DNA from: JANQPX01 sp039197065
GTDB lineage: Bacteria; Pseudomonadota; Alphaproteobacteria; Geminicoccales; Geminicoccaceae
Length of the DNA: 64,000 nucleotides
Reading direction: 5' to 3'
Assembly: GCA_039197065.1 (NCBI GenBank)
Contig: JBCCUL010000007.1
Location: forward strand, 239,700-303,699
The notes beneath the pieces are model-generated. The model was given only the letters and a program-made list of their open reading frames with translations. It was not told where the DNA came from and did not search any database. The position numbers and the translations under genes were made by a program. Below are positions 42,913-51,063 of the stretch, one piece after another (within the stretch, counting starts at the first letter, position 1; each line of letters opens with the position of its first letter).

Positions 42913-44046
42913 ATGGGAGACACCATGGCGACGACAGCAGCTTCAACGATAACCATCAAAGAGCGCATCGACCCCTATCTGGCGATCCTAGGGCCGCTCG
43001 CCATGATCATGATGATCCTGGTGTTCATGGGCATCGCCGAGCCGGCACGCTATTTCCGTCTTTCCAATCTCAACATCATCCTGCTCGAAGCCGCCCTTTA
43101 CCTGCCGCTCGCCATGGCGATGACCTTCGTCATCACCCAGCGCGGCATCGATCTGTCCATCGGCTCGATTGCGGCGCTCACAGGCATCGTCATGGCGTTC
43201 GCGATCAAGAGCTATGGCTTTCCGGCCTGGATCGGCGTCCTCATCGCGATTTCGCTCGGCGCCACCCTCGGCCTCATCAATGGCCTGGTCATCACCAAGT
43301 TTCGTGTGCCGGATCTAATCGGCACGCTGGCGATGGATCTCGTCTATCGCGGCTTTGCCCTGGTGCTCGCCAAGGGGCTGGTGCTGGCCCGCTTTCCGGA
43401 TCTGATCACCGACATCGGCCGTGGCCGCCTCTCCTGGTTCCTGCCGATCCCCGTGACGATCGGCATTGTCACCTTCTTGATCGGCTATTTCCTTTTGAAG
43501 CGCACCCATTTCGGCCGCTACTCGATCGCGATCGGATCCAACCCCGAAGCCGCGGAGATGACCGGCATCGCGGTGGATCGCTACAAGATCTACGCCTATG
43601 TGCTGATGGGGGCCGCGGCCGGGCTCGCGGGCGTGATGCTCACCGGCAAGCTCAATGCCATCCAGGCGACGTCCGCCCCCTATTTCAATCTCCATGTGAT
43701 CGCTGCCGTGGTGGTCGGCGGCACGTCGCTCTTCGGCGGCCGCGCCTCGATGCTCGGCTCCTTTGCGGGTGTGCTTCTGCTTTCGATGATGATCAATGCG
43801 CTCGTGACCCTTCGGATCGAGTTCTTCTGGCAGTCGGTCGCCTCAGGTGTCGTGATCATCACCTCGGTCGCCTTCTACACCTGGCTTCAGAAGAAGGATC
43901 GTGACGGCGCCAAGGGGATCATGGCGGCGCTCGCGACGCCTGAAACCACGAAGCTTCTTCGCCTCGTCGGCCTTCTTCTGGCCACGCTCCTTCTGCTCTT
44001 CGCGTTCGGTTATGTGTTTTCCGGAGAAACCGTGCCCAGCGGCTGA
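42913..44046 (+). CDS. Sugar ABC transporter permease (RbsC/FrcC family)
   Basis: A 377-residue permease. Typical blocks are MTFVITQRGIDLSIGSIAALTG, TLAMDLVYRG (in place of TLGT..), YSIAIGSNPEAAEMTGIAVDRYK and the VVVGGTSLFGGRAS helix near the end. After the normal C-terminus there is a charged stretch (QKKDRDGAKG) and one extra hydrophobic segment (LVGLLLATLLLLFAFGYVF), giving one more membrane helix than most relatives. Met5 (42925) is an alternative start with its own GGGAGA site. Confidence 0.88.
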   Translation: MGDTMATTAASTITIKERIDPYLAILGPLAMIMMILVFMGIAEPARYFRLSNLNIILLEAALYLPLAMAMTFVITQRGIDLSIGSIAALTGIVMAFAIKSYGFPAWIGVLIAISLGATLGLINGLVITKFRVPDLIGTLAMDLVYRGFALVLAKGLVLARFPDLITDIGRGRLSWFLPIPVTIGIVTFLIGYFLLKRTHFGRYSIAIGSNPEAAEMTGIAVDRYKIYAYVLMGAAAGLAGVMLTGKLNAIQATSAPYFNLHVIAAVVVGGTSLFGGRASMLGSFAGVLLLSMMINALVTLRIEFFWQSVASGVVIITSVAFYTWLQKKDRDGAKGIMAALATPETTKLLRLVGLLLATLLLLFAFGYVFSGETVPSG

Positions 44047-44062
44047 TCGCCGGGCCAAACAG

Positions 44063-44080
44063 CGGTGACATCAGTCACCG
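44063..44080 (+). terminator. Short hairpin between permease and binding-protein genes
   Basis: CGGTGAC-ATCA-GTCACCG, a perfect 7-bp stem with a 4-nt loop, 16 bp after the permease stop. No T-run follows; a processing or stabilising element is most likely. Confidence 0.4.
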
Positions 44081-44099
44081 AATTCAGGGAGAAGATGAT

Positions 44100-45257
44100 A
44101 TGAACGACACCGTCAGCCTGACCATTCGAACAGGCATAGCGGCCCTCGCAAGCTCGGCCTTGATGTCGACAGCGCTGGTCGCCGCCGACCTGCCGCTCAA
44201 GACCCTGCCGGATGACGGCGATCGGGATCATTGGCTGCCGCAGCAGGTCAATGCGGATGGCACGCTCGAAGCCCTACAAGACGCGACCGGCAGCGAAGCG
44301 GTGCCGTATTCCGGAACGCAGGACGATCCCATCCAGATCGCCCTGATCTACCCCTCCGCCGACGTCTCCGACTTCTGGGCCAGGAATTACCTTGCTTTGA
44401 CCAAGCGCCTGGAGCAGCTCGGCATCCAGTTCGAGACCACCGAGTTCGCATCCCGCCAGATCGAGCATGAGCTGCAGTCCACCTACGCCACCCAGGTGGA
44501 ACAGGACGCCGATCTCTACGACTATGTGATCTTCGGCCCCTCCGAACTCGCGACCCAGGCGGACAATATCGACAAGCTCTCCGGCAATGACGGTTTCCTG
44601 ACCTATGTCTGGGCCTTCCACACGCCGCTCAAGGATCTGGAAAACCAGCCCGATGCCTGGTTCGACTTTTCCTCGGCAGCGGGCGCCCTGGTCATCTGCG
44701 ACTATCTCATCGAGCGTCTCGGCAGCGACATCACCTATGCCCTGAACCGCGGTATTCCCGGCGTGACCGACAATCAGCGCTCCGGGGACTTCATGAACTG
44801 CGTCGCAGAAAAGGGCAATTGGAACCCGGTCTATGAGCATTATGGCGAGTATCAGCGCGAAGGCGGCTTCGACGGCACCAACCTGATCCTCCAGGCCTAT
44901 CCGGAAGCGACCCTGATCCACAACGCCAATACCGCGATGGCCATGGGCTCGGTCGAGGCGCAGGTGGCTGCCGGCGTGCATGGCGACATCTTCTCGACCG
45001 GCTGGGGCGGCACCGGGCTCGAGCTCGACGCCATCCGCCGTGGCGAACTCGACGCCACGCCGATGCGCATGGGCGACGATGTCGGTGCGGCGACCGCGGA
45101 AGCGATCAAGGCCGACATGGAAGGCCGTGCCGACGAGCTGCCGCTGGTCTTCCTCGGCCGGATCACGGTTGCCCATGACGAGCTCAGCAATGAAGAAATC
45201 GACGCGCTCGAGCAGGAAGCCTTCCGCTTCTCCGGCGTCGGCGCGCTGGAGCGCTAA
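44100..45257 (+). CDS. Periplasmic sugar-binding protein, LuxP-like
   Basis: A 385-residue type-I periplasmic binding protein with signal peptide ending near STALVAA. It aligns by eye with LuxP, the Vibrio autoinducer-2 receptor: IYPSADVSDFWARNY, GWGGTGLELDAIRRGELDATPMRMGDD and the closing FRFSGVGALER. The LuxP ligand residues Ser and Trp (SDFW), Trp (GWGG), and Arg (MRM, and NQRSGD) are kept, but Gln77, Asn159 and the Thr-Asp pair appear replaced. With its own ATPase and permease, uptake of a related furanose or sugar acid is more likely than signalling. Confidence 0.8.
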   Translation: MNDTVSLTIRTGIAALASSALMSTALVAADLPLKTLPDDGDRDHWLPQQVNADGTLEALQDATGSEAVPYSGTQDDPIQIALIYPSADVSDFWARNYLALTKRLEQLGIQFETTEFASRQIEHELQSTYATQVEQDADLYDYVIFGPSELATQADNIDKLSGNDGFLTYVWAFHTPLKDLENQPDAWFDFSSAAGALVICDYLIERLGSDITYALNRGIPGVTDNQRSGDFMNCVAEKGNWNPVYEHYGEYQREGGFDGTNLILQAYPEATLIHNANTAMAMGSVEAQVAAGVHGDIFSTGWGGTGLELDAIRRGELDATPMRMGDDVGAATAEAIKADMEGRADELPLVFLGRITVAHDELSNEEIDALEQEAFRFSGVGALER

Positions 45258-45314
45258 CGCGTCCATCAGCCCAGCATTCGCCGCATAGAGCGGACAGAGG
45301 CATCAACGCCAGGC

Positions 45315-45336
45315 ACCCAGCCCTTCGGGGCTGGGT
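45315..45336 (+). terminator. Hairpin with UUCG loop after the LuxP-like gene
   Basis: ACCCAGCCC-TTCG-GGGCTGGGT is a perfect 9-bp GC-rich stem capped by the very stable UUCG tetraloop, 57 bp after the stop codon. A terminator or mRNA 3' end is likely, although no T-run follows. Confidence 0.6.
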
Positions 45337-45407
45337 CAGCCTGATCTCCGCTCATCATCCAACAATCGTCGACATGTGGGAGGGACCGAAAAGCAACAGA
45401 GCCGTTC

Positions 45408-45423
45408 ATGTTATCGATAACAT
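45408..45423. promoter_or_regulatory. LacI/GntR-type operator, perfect palindrome ATGTTATCGATAACAT
   Basis: The only perfect 16-bp copy of the four LacI-type sites, lying 80 bp upstream of the decayed cytochrome c' gene and 150 bp beyond the LuxP-like gene. It may have controlled the cytochrome gene or act as an auxiliary site. Confidence 0.7.
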
Positions 45424-45436
45424 AAAATGAGTATTC

Positions 45437-45464
45437 CGTCAGATCGGAACGACAAGATCTGACG
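45437..45464. promoter_or_regulatory. Inverted repeat upstream of the cytochrome c' pseudogene
   Basis: CGTCAGATC (45437-45445) and GATCTGACG (45456-45464) are exact inverted copies with a 10-nt spacer, 13 bp downstream of the LacI-type operator. A second operator or a 5' hairpin in the leader are both possible. Confidence 0.45.
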
Positions 45465-45503
45465 AACCACATGAAACTGCTTGAGACCAAATGGAGGCAT
45501 CAG

Positions 45504-45955
45504 ATGATCCGCAGAACAACCACCCTTTTGACCTTCGTCGCTTGCTTAGCGAGCGCGCCCGCCGTCATCGCCGACGACGCAGATCCTGATGCGGCCATCA
45601 AATACCGAAAGAGCGTCATGTCGGCGGCTTGGTTGCCATCTTGAAAGGAGAAATCGATCAGCCGAATGCGCTTGCGACGCATGCTGATGGTTTCGCCATC
45701 GCAGCAACCTACGGCGTGACCTCCGCCGCGTTCGAGCAGAACACGGACGGGCTCGGAAGCGAGAAGACGACGGCGACCGCCAAAATCTGGCAGGATTGGG
45801 ACCGTTTCGACGAGGCGCTAAAGGCGATGGAGGTCGCTGCTCAGGCGATCCAGACGGCCGCCGCGAATGGCGAGCTGACCTCCTTCGATTAACTCAAACC
45901 AGCGCTCAAGGAGTGTGGTTTTTGCCATCGCGATTCCGGTTTCCGCGAGAAGTGA
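45504..45955 (+). pseudogene. Cytochrome c' (class II) pseudogene
   Basis: Three pieces of a cytochrome c' can be joined. Piece 1 (from ATG 45504) encodes a signal peptide (LLTFVACLASAPAVIA) and DPDAAIKYRKSVMSA. The frame then shifts, probably with a short deletion near 45620-45635. Piece 2 (LVAILKGEIDQ to ANGELTSFD) ends in an in-frame TAA at 45890-45892. Piece 3 continues in the same frame as LKPALKECGFCHRDSGFREK with the haem motif CGFCH (45914-45928) and a proper stop at 45953-45955. One frameshift plus one nonsense codon mean no haem protein can be made by normal decoding. Confidence 0.85.
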
Positions 45956-46188
45956 TCATCTCTCATTCAAACCGTCCACATGAAGTAGGTCACCGCAGCA
46001 GCGGGTGACAGACGACGCAGCCAGCCAGCTGTGCCCGATGACAGGGATGGAAGACCCGGTGTCGGTTCATCGAAGGTAGGCCCAAATTGCCATCGGTCCA
46101 CGAACAAAGCGATGGAACTGAGACGTCGTCGAACCGAACAGGCTGATGCATACACGATGCTGCCTCCCGGTACGGTTTAGGTCCAGCG

Positions 46189-47088
46189 CTACGCGTCGGC
46201 GGATGGGCCGCGGCCGAAATCGAAGAGCTTCATGTAGGCAGCGCTATCTTCGGGGCCGATGCCGGCCATGACCATCATGCGATGGAGCTCGGTGAGCATG
46301 CCGGTGATTGGCATCGGGGTGCGGAGAGCCGAGGCGTAGCGCTGCACCGCCTCCAGATCCTTCAACATGTTGTCGATGCGCCCGGTGGGCGTGTAGTCGT
46401 AGCGCGCCATCTTGGGCATGAACTCCTGCAGGATGCGGCTGTCCGCGCGGCCGCCTTCGAGTGCGGCCGGAATCTTTTCGGCATCGACGCCGCCATCGAG
46501 CGCAAGCCGGGTCGCCTCGGCGACCGAGAGGAAATTAGCGGCGCAGAGCACTTGATTAATCAGCTTCGTCGTCTGACCGGCGCCATTTGGCCCCATATGG
46601 GTCATGTTGGCGGCGAGATGAGCGAGCACGGCCTTGGCGCGCTCGACATCGGCATCCGCTCCGCCAATCATCAAGGTGAGCTTGCCGGCAAGAGCACCCG
46701 GAGCACCGCCGGACAACGGCGCATCGACCCAGGCCATACCGGTTTCGGCATCGAGCCGCTCCGCCATGATCGAGGTCGCTTTGGGATCGGTGCTGGACAT
46801 ATCGATCAGGAGCTTCTTGAGCGATGCTGCCTCAGCGACACCTCGTTTGCCGAACACCACCGCCTCGACGATCTCGGCCGTGTTCAAGCTGGTGATGACC
46901 ACGTCGACACATTCGGTCAGGCTGGCCGAGCTTGTCGTGGCGACCGCCCCTCTCTCGGCCAAAGGCTGCATCTTCGCTGTGTCCCGATCGTACACGAAAA
47001 CTTCGACCCCCTGCTCCAGGAGTCTGGTCGAAATGGCCGAACCCATGACACCGTTACCGATAACACCGACTTTTTGATCTTGGCTCAT
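46189..47088 (-). CDS. 3-hydroxyisobutyrate/tartronate-semialdehyde-type dehydrogenase
   Basis: A 299-residue beta-hydroxyacid dehydrogenase: NAD fold VGVIGNGVMGSAISTRLLEQG, substrate motif DAPLSGGAPGALAGKL (122-137) and catalytic Lys175 in GAGQTTKLINQ. It shares its family but is quite different in sequence from the gene at 19886-20764. It is the last gene of the nine-gene minus-strand sugar-acid operon, 32 bp after glcG-like gene. Confidence 0.88.
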   Translation of the reverse strand: MSQDQKVGVIGNGVMGSAISTRLLEQGVEVFVYDRDTAKMQPLAERGAVATTSSASLTECVDVVITSLNTAEIVEAVVFGKRGVAEAASLKKLLIDMSSTDPKATSIMAERLDAETGMAWVDAPLSGGAPGALAGKLTLMIGGADADVERAKAVLAHLAANMTHMGPNGAGQTTKLINQVLCAANFLSVAEATRLALDGGVDAEKIPAALEGGRADSRILQEFMPKMARYDYTPTGRIDNMLKDLEAVQRYASALRTPMPITGMLTELHRMMVMAGIGPEDSAAYMKLFDFGRGPSADA

Positions 47089-47120
47089 GGGTTTGGTCCT
47101 CTGCTGTGACGATGGGAAGA

Positions 47121-47543
47121 TCAGTCGAAGGTGGCTGCGCCGATGGCGGCAAGTGCTGCGCGTGCGACGGTCAAATCCTGATCAGGCGAGCCGGAGCCGA
47201 CGCCGATACCGCCGAGATGATGGCCATCGATCACGATTGGCAGACCGCCTTGGAGATTGGTGACCTTGCCGCCGGTCGCAGCGCCAACGACAGGCGCGAA
47301 CTCCGGCGGAATGCCGCCGCTCGGCGCTCTGTTGGAGGCTGATGTTATCGCCTTTGCCCGCGCCGACTGCAGGCTCATGACCTTGGCGCTGGCCATGCGA
47401 AAGCTCATGAGATCGACGCAGGACGGATCGACGATGACGATGCATTCGGGAACCCCGATGGCACCGGCTTTCTCGATCGCAGCCGAAAGCATCACCTGCA
47501 GCGCCTCATCATTGAGGCTGGCGCTCGGGTCGAGAAAGCTCAC
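47121..47543 (-). CDS. GlcG/HbpS family protein
   Basis: A 140-residue single-domain protein of the HbpS/GlcG (DUF336) family: ALQVMLSAAIEKAGAIGVPECIVIVD, then AKAITSASNRAPSG and the closing GGLPIVIDGHHLGGIGVGSGSPDQD. GlcG-type genes often occur in glycolate and sugar-acid operons, and some relatives bind haem or cobalamin; the function is not settled. Its ATG overlaps the SMP-30 gene stop by 4 bp. Confidence 0.87.
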   Translation of the reverse strand: MSFLDPSASLNDEALQVMLSAAIEKAGAIGVPECIVIVDPSCVDLMSFRMASAKVMSLQSARAKAITSASNRAPSGGIPPEFAPVVGAATGGKVTNLQGGLPIVIDGHHLGGIGVGSGSPDQDLTVARAALAAIGAATFD

Positions 47544-48445
47544 GGCTGCTGCACGCCGTTTCGATTGAGAAAGATGCTGTAGAGCGATGTGGTGCCGGTC
47601 ATGAAAAGGCGCGCCTTGGCGCGGCCGCCGAAGCAGACATTGGAAACCGTCTCCGGCACCTTGATCTTGCCGAGCAGCGCGCCCTCCGGGCTGACGCAGT
47701 GGACGCCGTCGCCGGCACTGGTCCAGACATTGCCATCTCGGTCACAGCGAAAGCCGTCCGCGCAGCCGACGTCGACCTTGTAGAAGTCGCCGCCGCCGCT
47801 GACCGAGCGACCATCAGCGCCGACATCGAAGACGCGAATGCGCCGATTGGCGTCCGGGTCGAACATCTTGCTGGTTTCAGCGACATAGAGGCGGGTCTCA
47901 TCAGGAGAAAAGCAGAGACCGTTCGGGCAGTCGAAATCGTCGATCACGATGGTAAGCTCGCCGCTCTCCGGATCGAGCCTGTAGACGTGGCAGGGCTGCT
48001 CCTGCTCGGCGCGATAACCCTCATAGTCGGTCATGATCCCGTAATGGGGATCGGTGAACCAGATCGAGCCATCCGACTTGACCACGACGTCGTTCGGCGA
48101 GTTGAAGCGCTTTCCCTGATAACCGTCGGCCAGAGCCGTGACGGTCCCATCGTGTTCCGTGCGCGTCACGCGCCGAGCGCCATGCTCGCAGGAGATCAGC
48201 CGCCCCTGATGGTCGCGGGTGTGGCCGTTGCTGAAATTCGAAGGCTCCCGATAGACGCTCACGCCGACACCGTCGATCCAGCGCATGATGCGGTTGTTGG
48301 GGATATCGCTGAAGAGGAGGCAGCCGGCATCGCCGAACCAGACGGGGCCCTCGACCCAGCGAAAGCCGGTCGCCAGCTTTTCCAGCGGCGCATTGCCCAT
48401 CACGTAGCTTCCGAAACGGGGATCGATGATCTCGACGTCATCCAT
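47540..48445 (-). CDS. SMP-30/gluconolactonase-family lactonase
   Basis: A 301-residue six-bladed propeller hydrolase. The metal-site regions are visible: WVEGPVWF (Glu), NSPNDVVVKSDGSIWFTDP (Asn), CPNGLCFSPDETRLYVAET (Asn) and CADGFRCDRDGNVWTSAGDGVHC (Asp). Family members open sugar lactones (gluconolactone, gulonolactone) to aldonic acids, fitting the idonate/gluconate genes. It lies 14 bp downstream of the LacI gene. Confidence 0.9.
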   Translation of the reverse strand: MDDVEIIDPRFGSYVMGNAPLEKLATGFRWVEGPVWFGDAGCLLFSDIPNNRIMRWIDGVGVSVYREPSNFSNGHTRDHQGRLISCEHGARRVTRTEHDGTVTALADGYQGKRFNSPNDVVVKSDGSIWFTDPHYGIMTDYEGYRAEQEQPCHVYRLDPESGELTIVIDDFDCPNGLCFSPDETRLYVAETSKMFDPDANRRIRVFDVGADGRSVSGGGDFYKVDVGCADGFRCDRDGNVWTSAGDGVHCVSPEGALLGKIKVPETVSNVCFGGRAKARLFMTGTTSLYSIFLNRNGVQQP

Positions 48446-48459
48446 AAAAGGCTGCCTCT

Positions 48460-49509
48460 TTAGGTTGGCGTTGCTGTAGCGCCCGTTGATTGGCGCTCGA
48501 TGAGCTCAAAGCCAAGATCGATGACCTGATGCTCATCCCTAACCTGGCTTGGCGAGCGCGAAAGGAGGTCCAGAAGGAGTTGCCCCGTTCGCTCGCCGAT
48601 GCCGACGCAATCGATATGCACGGTCGTCAGCGAGGGCAAGATCTGCGCACCGATCTCGAAATCGCCGAAACCGGCAATGGCGAGATCATCGGGGACGGCG
48701 ATGCCACGACGCTGGCATTCCATGACGGCACCGACCGCGGAGAGGTCACTGACGGCGAACACCGCATCGACGTCGTCCCGATGCTCCAGGAGTGACGCCA
48801 GGCTCTCGGCGCCATGGGTGAAGGATACCGGCCCCGAGCCATAACGGACCACGAGGTCAGTCTGGAGATCGGCCTGTTCGAGCGCGCGCTTGTAGCCTTC
48901 GAGGCGTTCATCACCGCGGAAGTCGCGAAAGCCTGGCTCGCTTTCAGGTGGGCCGAGAAAGGCGATCTTCCGATAGCCGCGCTTCATCAATCTTGATGTC
49001 ATGGCCATGCCGACATCAAGATTGGAGAACCCGACCGCATGGCCGATCGGCTGCTTTGGCAAGTCCCAGATCTCGACTACGGGGATGTCAGCGGCGAGGA
49101 GCAGTTGCCGGGTCGCGTTTGTGTGGTGGCTGCCGGTCAGGATGATGCCTTCGGGCCGCCGCGCCAGCATGGTCCGCACCAGCGACTCTTCCTCCTCGAG
49201 CTGATAGTCGGTATAGCCGATCAGGAGCTGAAAGCCCGCAACCTTCAGCGTGTCGCTGAGGCCGCCGGCGGTTTCCGCGAAGTTAATGTTGTTGAGTGTG
49301 GGCACAATGGCGGCGATGAAGCCGCTCTTCTGGCTTGAGAGGCTGCTGGCGATCATGTCAGGGACATAACCGAGCTTGGCGATCGCCGCCTGCACCCGAT
49401 CGCGCGTGGCTTCCGCAACGATGTCCGGCTGAGCGAGCACACGCGAGACGGTCATCGTCGAGACACCGGCAATCCGGGCAACATCGCGCATGGTGGGTTT
49501 GGGGGGCAT
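48460..49509 (-). CDS. LacI-family repressor, gluconate/idonate (GntR/IdnR) type
   Basis: A 349-residue LacI protein: HTH TMRDVARIAGVSTMTVSRVL, hinge helix DMIASSLSSQ, then a type-I periplasmic-binding sensor domain. AVGFSNLDVGMAMT and GFGDFEIGAQILPSLTTVHID resemble E. coli GntR (gluconate repressor), which recognises TGTTA-containing palindromes like the four sites at 42015, 45408, 54775 and 58444. It is in the middle of the idnD operon it probably controls. Inducer probably gluconate, idonate or a phosphate ester. Confidence 0.88.
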   Translation of the reverse strand: MPPKPTMRDVARIAGVSTMTVSRVLAQPDIVAEATRDRVQAAIAKLGYVPDMIASSLSSQKSGFIAAIVPTLNNINFAETAGGLSDTLKVAGFQLLIGYTDYQLEEEESLVRTMLARRPEGIILTGSHHTNATRQLLLAADIPVVEIWDLPKQPIGHAVGFSNLDVGMAMTSRLMKRGYRKIAFLGPPESEPGFRDFRGDERLEGYKRALEQADLQTDLVVRYGSGPVSFTHGAESLASLLEHRDDVDAVFAVSDLSAVGAVMECQRRGIAVPDDLAIAGFGDFEIGAQILPSLTTVHIDCVGIGERTGQLLLDLLSRSPSQVRDEHQVIDLGFELIERQSTGATATPT

Positions 49510-49525
49510 GTTTTTTCGTTTCTCG

Positions 49526-49849
49526 CTAGGAACCTTTGGCTTCGAAGACGACGTGATAGATGCGGCCGTCGAACATGGTCATGAGCTTTTCCGTCTCGGC
49601 CTTGGCTTTGGCCCGCGCCGGCGACGCCAGAGCGCGTTCGATAGCCTTCATGTTGGGATAGTCGACCTCCAGAACCATGCGCAAGGGCGGAGCGTGCGGA
49701 TCAGCGCTCACATCGCGGAGCACGCGCACATCGGTGGCGCCCGGAAACGCGCGCCAGAGCGGCATCATGCGTTCCTCGACGAAAAGGTCGAAAAGCGCGT
49801 CCTTGCCCTCATGAACATGCCCTTCGAAATAGGCGCATCGTGTCAGCAT
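49526..49849 (-). CDS. Small dimeric alpha/beta-barrel protein (EthD-like)
   Basis: A 107-residue protein with the ferredoxin-like dimeric pattern: strand YFEGHVHEGKDALFDLFVEERMMPLW, GATDVRVLRDV, LRMVLEVDYPNMKAIERALASP and a final strand IYHVVFEAKG. EthD and antibiotic-monooxygenase-like proteins share this form. Its position between the sugar-binding-protein and LacI genes suggests an accessory role in sugar-acid handling, perhaps mutarotation or isomerisation (L-rhamnose mutarotase has a similar size and fold). That is speculation. Confidence 0.65.
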   Translation of the reverse strand: MLTRCAYFEGHVHEGKDALFDLFVEERMMPLWRAFPGATDVRVLRDVSADPHAPPLRMVLEVDYPNMKAIERALASPARAKAKAETEKLMTMFDGRIYHVVFEAKGS

Positions 49850-49926
49850 GTAGCGGTTCTCCTCATCTAGCTGGATTGGCGGAGCCGGCCCCGTCGTCGG
49901 AGCCGACTCCGCCCGCTCAGAAGCAC

Positions 49927-51033
49927 CTATTTGCCCCAGATCTTCTTATATTCATCCCGATAGCCGTTCTCGGGATCGAAGACGTTGGTGGGGCCGCCGT
50001 CGAACTCGATATTGTCTGCGGTGACCACATGCAGCGGCGAGGCATAGCCGGACCACGCTTCGCCGGCAAAGGCGCGGTTCAGTTCGTCCACCAGCTGCCA
50101 GCCCTGGAGGTTCAGCGGCTCGGCGACGGTGACCGCCTGATACTGGCCGCCTCGGATGCGCTGATAAGAACTCTCCGAACCGTCGCCCGCGGCGACCGCC
50201 TTTGGCGCGCCATCGCCCGCGATGCCGGCGGCCTGGAGGGATGGGCCCATGAAGTCGAAATAGAGGTCGTTGATCGCGAGCGAATGGGTCCAGGCGTCTC
50301 CATGGCGCTGCAGCAACGTCGTGGTCAGCTGCGGCATGCGGGTCGAGGTGTCGGCGATCGGCGTGTCGACATATTCGAGCACCTCGCCGCCCAGCTTCTC
50401 GATCTCCTCCTTCATGCGGTCGGCCTTGGCGATCGCGATCTGATAGGTGCTGTCGGTGAAGATCACGACCTTGGGCGCACCACCCGCATCGACATAGGCC
50501 CAGCTCGCCGCGGCGGCCGAGACTTCCATCGGATCGGTGCTGACATTGGCGAGCACGGGCGTGCCTTCGACCGGGCCGATCACGGGTGCCGCATGCCAGG
50601 CGACCAGCGGAATGTCGGACTCGGCCGCGGCGTCGAGACCGGCCTGCTGCTCGACCGCATCGAAGCCATTGATAACGATACCATCCGGGCTCAAAGCGAG
50701 CGCCTGATTGAAGGCTGCGGTCCGGCCCGAGATGGAGCCTGCGCCATCCAAGACGCGCACTTCCCAGCCGATCGCCTCGGCCGCCTCCTCGATCCCGTTG
50801 GTCACACCGAGGATGCCGCCGTTCTTCATATCAGCGGCGAGCACGACGATGGTCTTGCCTTCGGCGGCCGCCGGCCCTTCGGTTGGGCCGTCCCAGGCAG
50901 TCTTGCGGCCGGCATGCCTGTCGACCACGGCCTGCGCCTCGGCGAGGCCATCAGCGTAGGACACCGTGACCGGAGCCGTTACGGCCAACGCCATCACGGC
51001 TGCGGAAGTCATCAGAAAACGTCGCGTGATCAT
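49927..51033 (-). CDS. Sugar ABC transporter binding protein (RbsB type)
   Basis: A 368-residue type-I periplasmic binding protein with a twin-Arg-like but probably Sec signal (MITRRFLMTSAAVMALAVTAPVTVSYA). KTIVVLAADMKNGGILGVTNGIEEAA, PDGIVINGFDAV and DAWTHSLAINDLYFDFMG are typical. Start 51033 is chosen for GGGAG upstream. With the permease and ATPase genes before it, it forms the transporter of the idonate operon. Confidence 0.9.
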   Translation of the reverse strand: MITRRFLMTSAAVMALAVTAPVTVSYADGLAEAQAVVDRHAGRKTAWDGPTEGPAAAEGKTIVVLAADMKNGGILGVTNGIEEAAEAIGWEVRVLDGAGSISGRTAAFNQALALSPDGIVINGFDAVEQQAGLDAAAESDIPLVAWHAAPVIGPVEGTPVLANVSTDPMEVSAAAASWAYVDAGGAPKVVIFTDSTYQIAIAKADRMKEEIEKLGGEVLEYVDTPIADTSTRMPQLTTTLLQRHGDAWTHSLAINDLYFDFMGPSLQAAGIAGDGAPKAVAAGDGSESSYQRIRGGQYQAVTVAEPLNLQGWQLVDELNRAFAGEAWSGYASPLHVVTADNIEFDGGPTNVFDPENGYRDEYKKIWGK

Positions 51034-51063
51034 GTCAGTCTCCCTAATCAATGACGGGCCTGT

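Noticed and set aside
6549..44080. Similar hairpin cores GTGACATCGGTCAC (6549) and GTGACATCAGTCAC (44065) as a shared regulatory site
   Set aside because: The match is short, flanks differ entirely and both sit after genes; chance is likely.
44100..45257. Calling the LuxP-like protein an autoinducer-2 receptor
   Set aside because: Several ligand contacts appear replaced, there is no LuxQ-like kinase, and the gene is in an ABC transporter operon.
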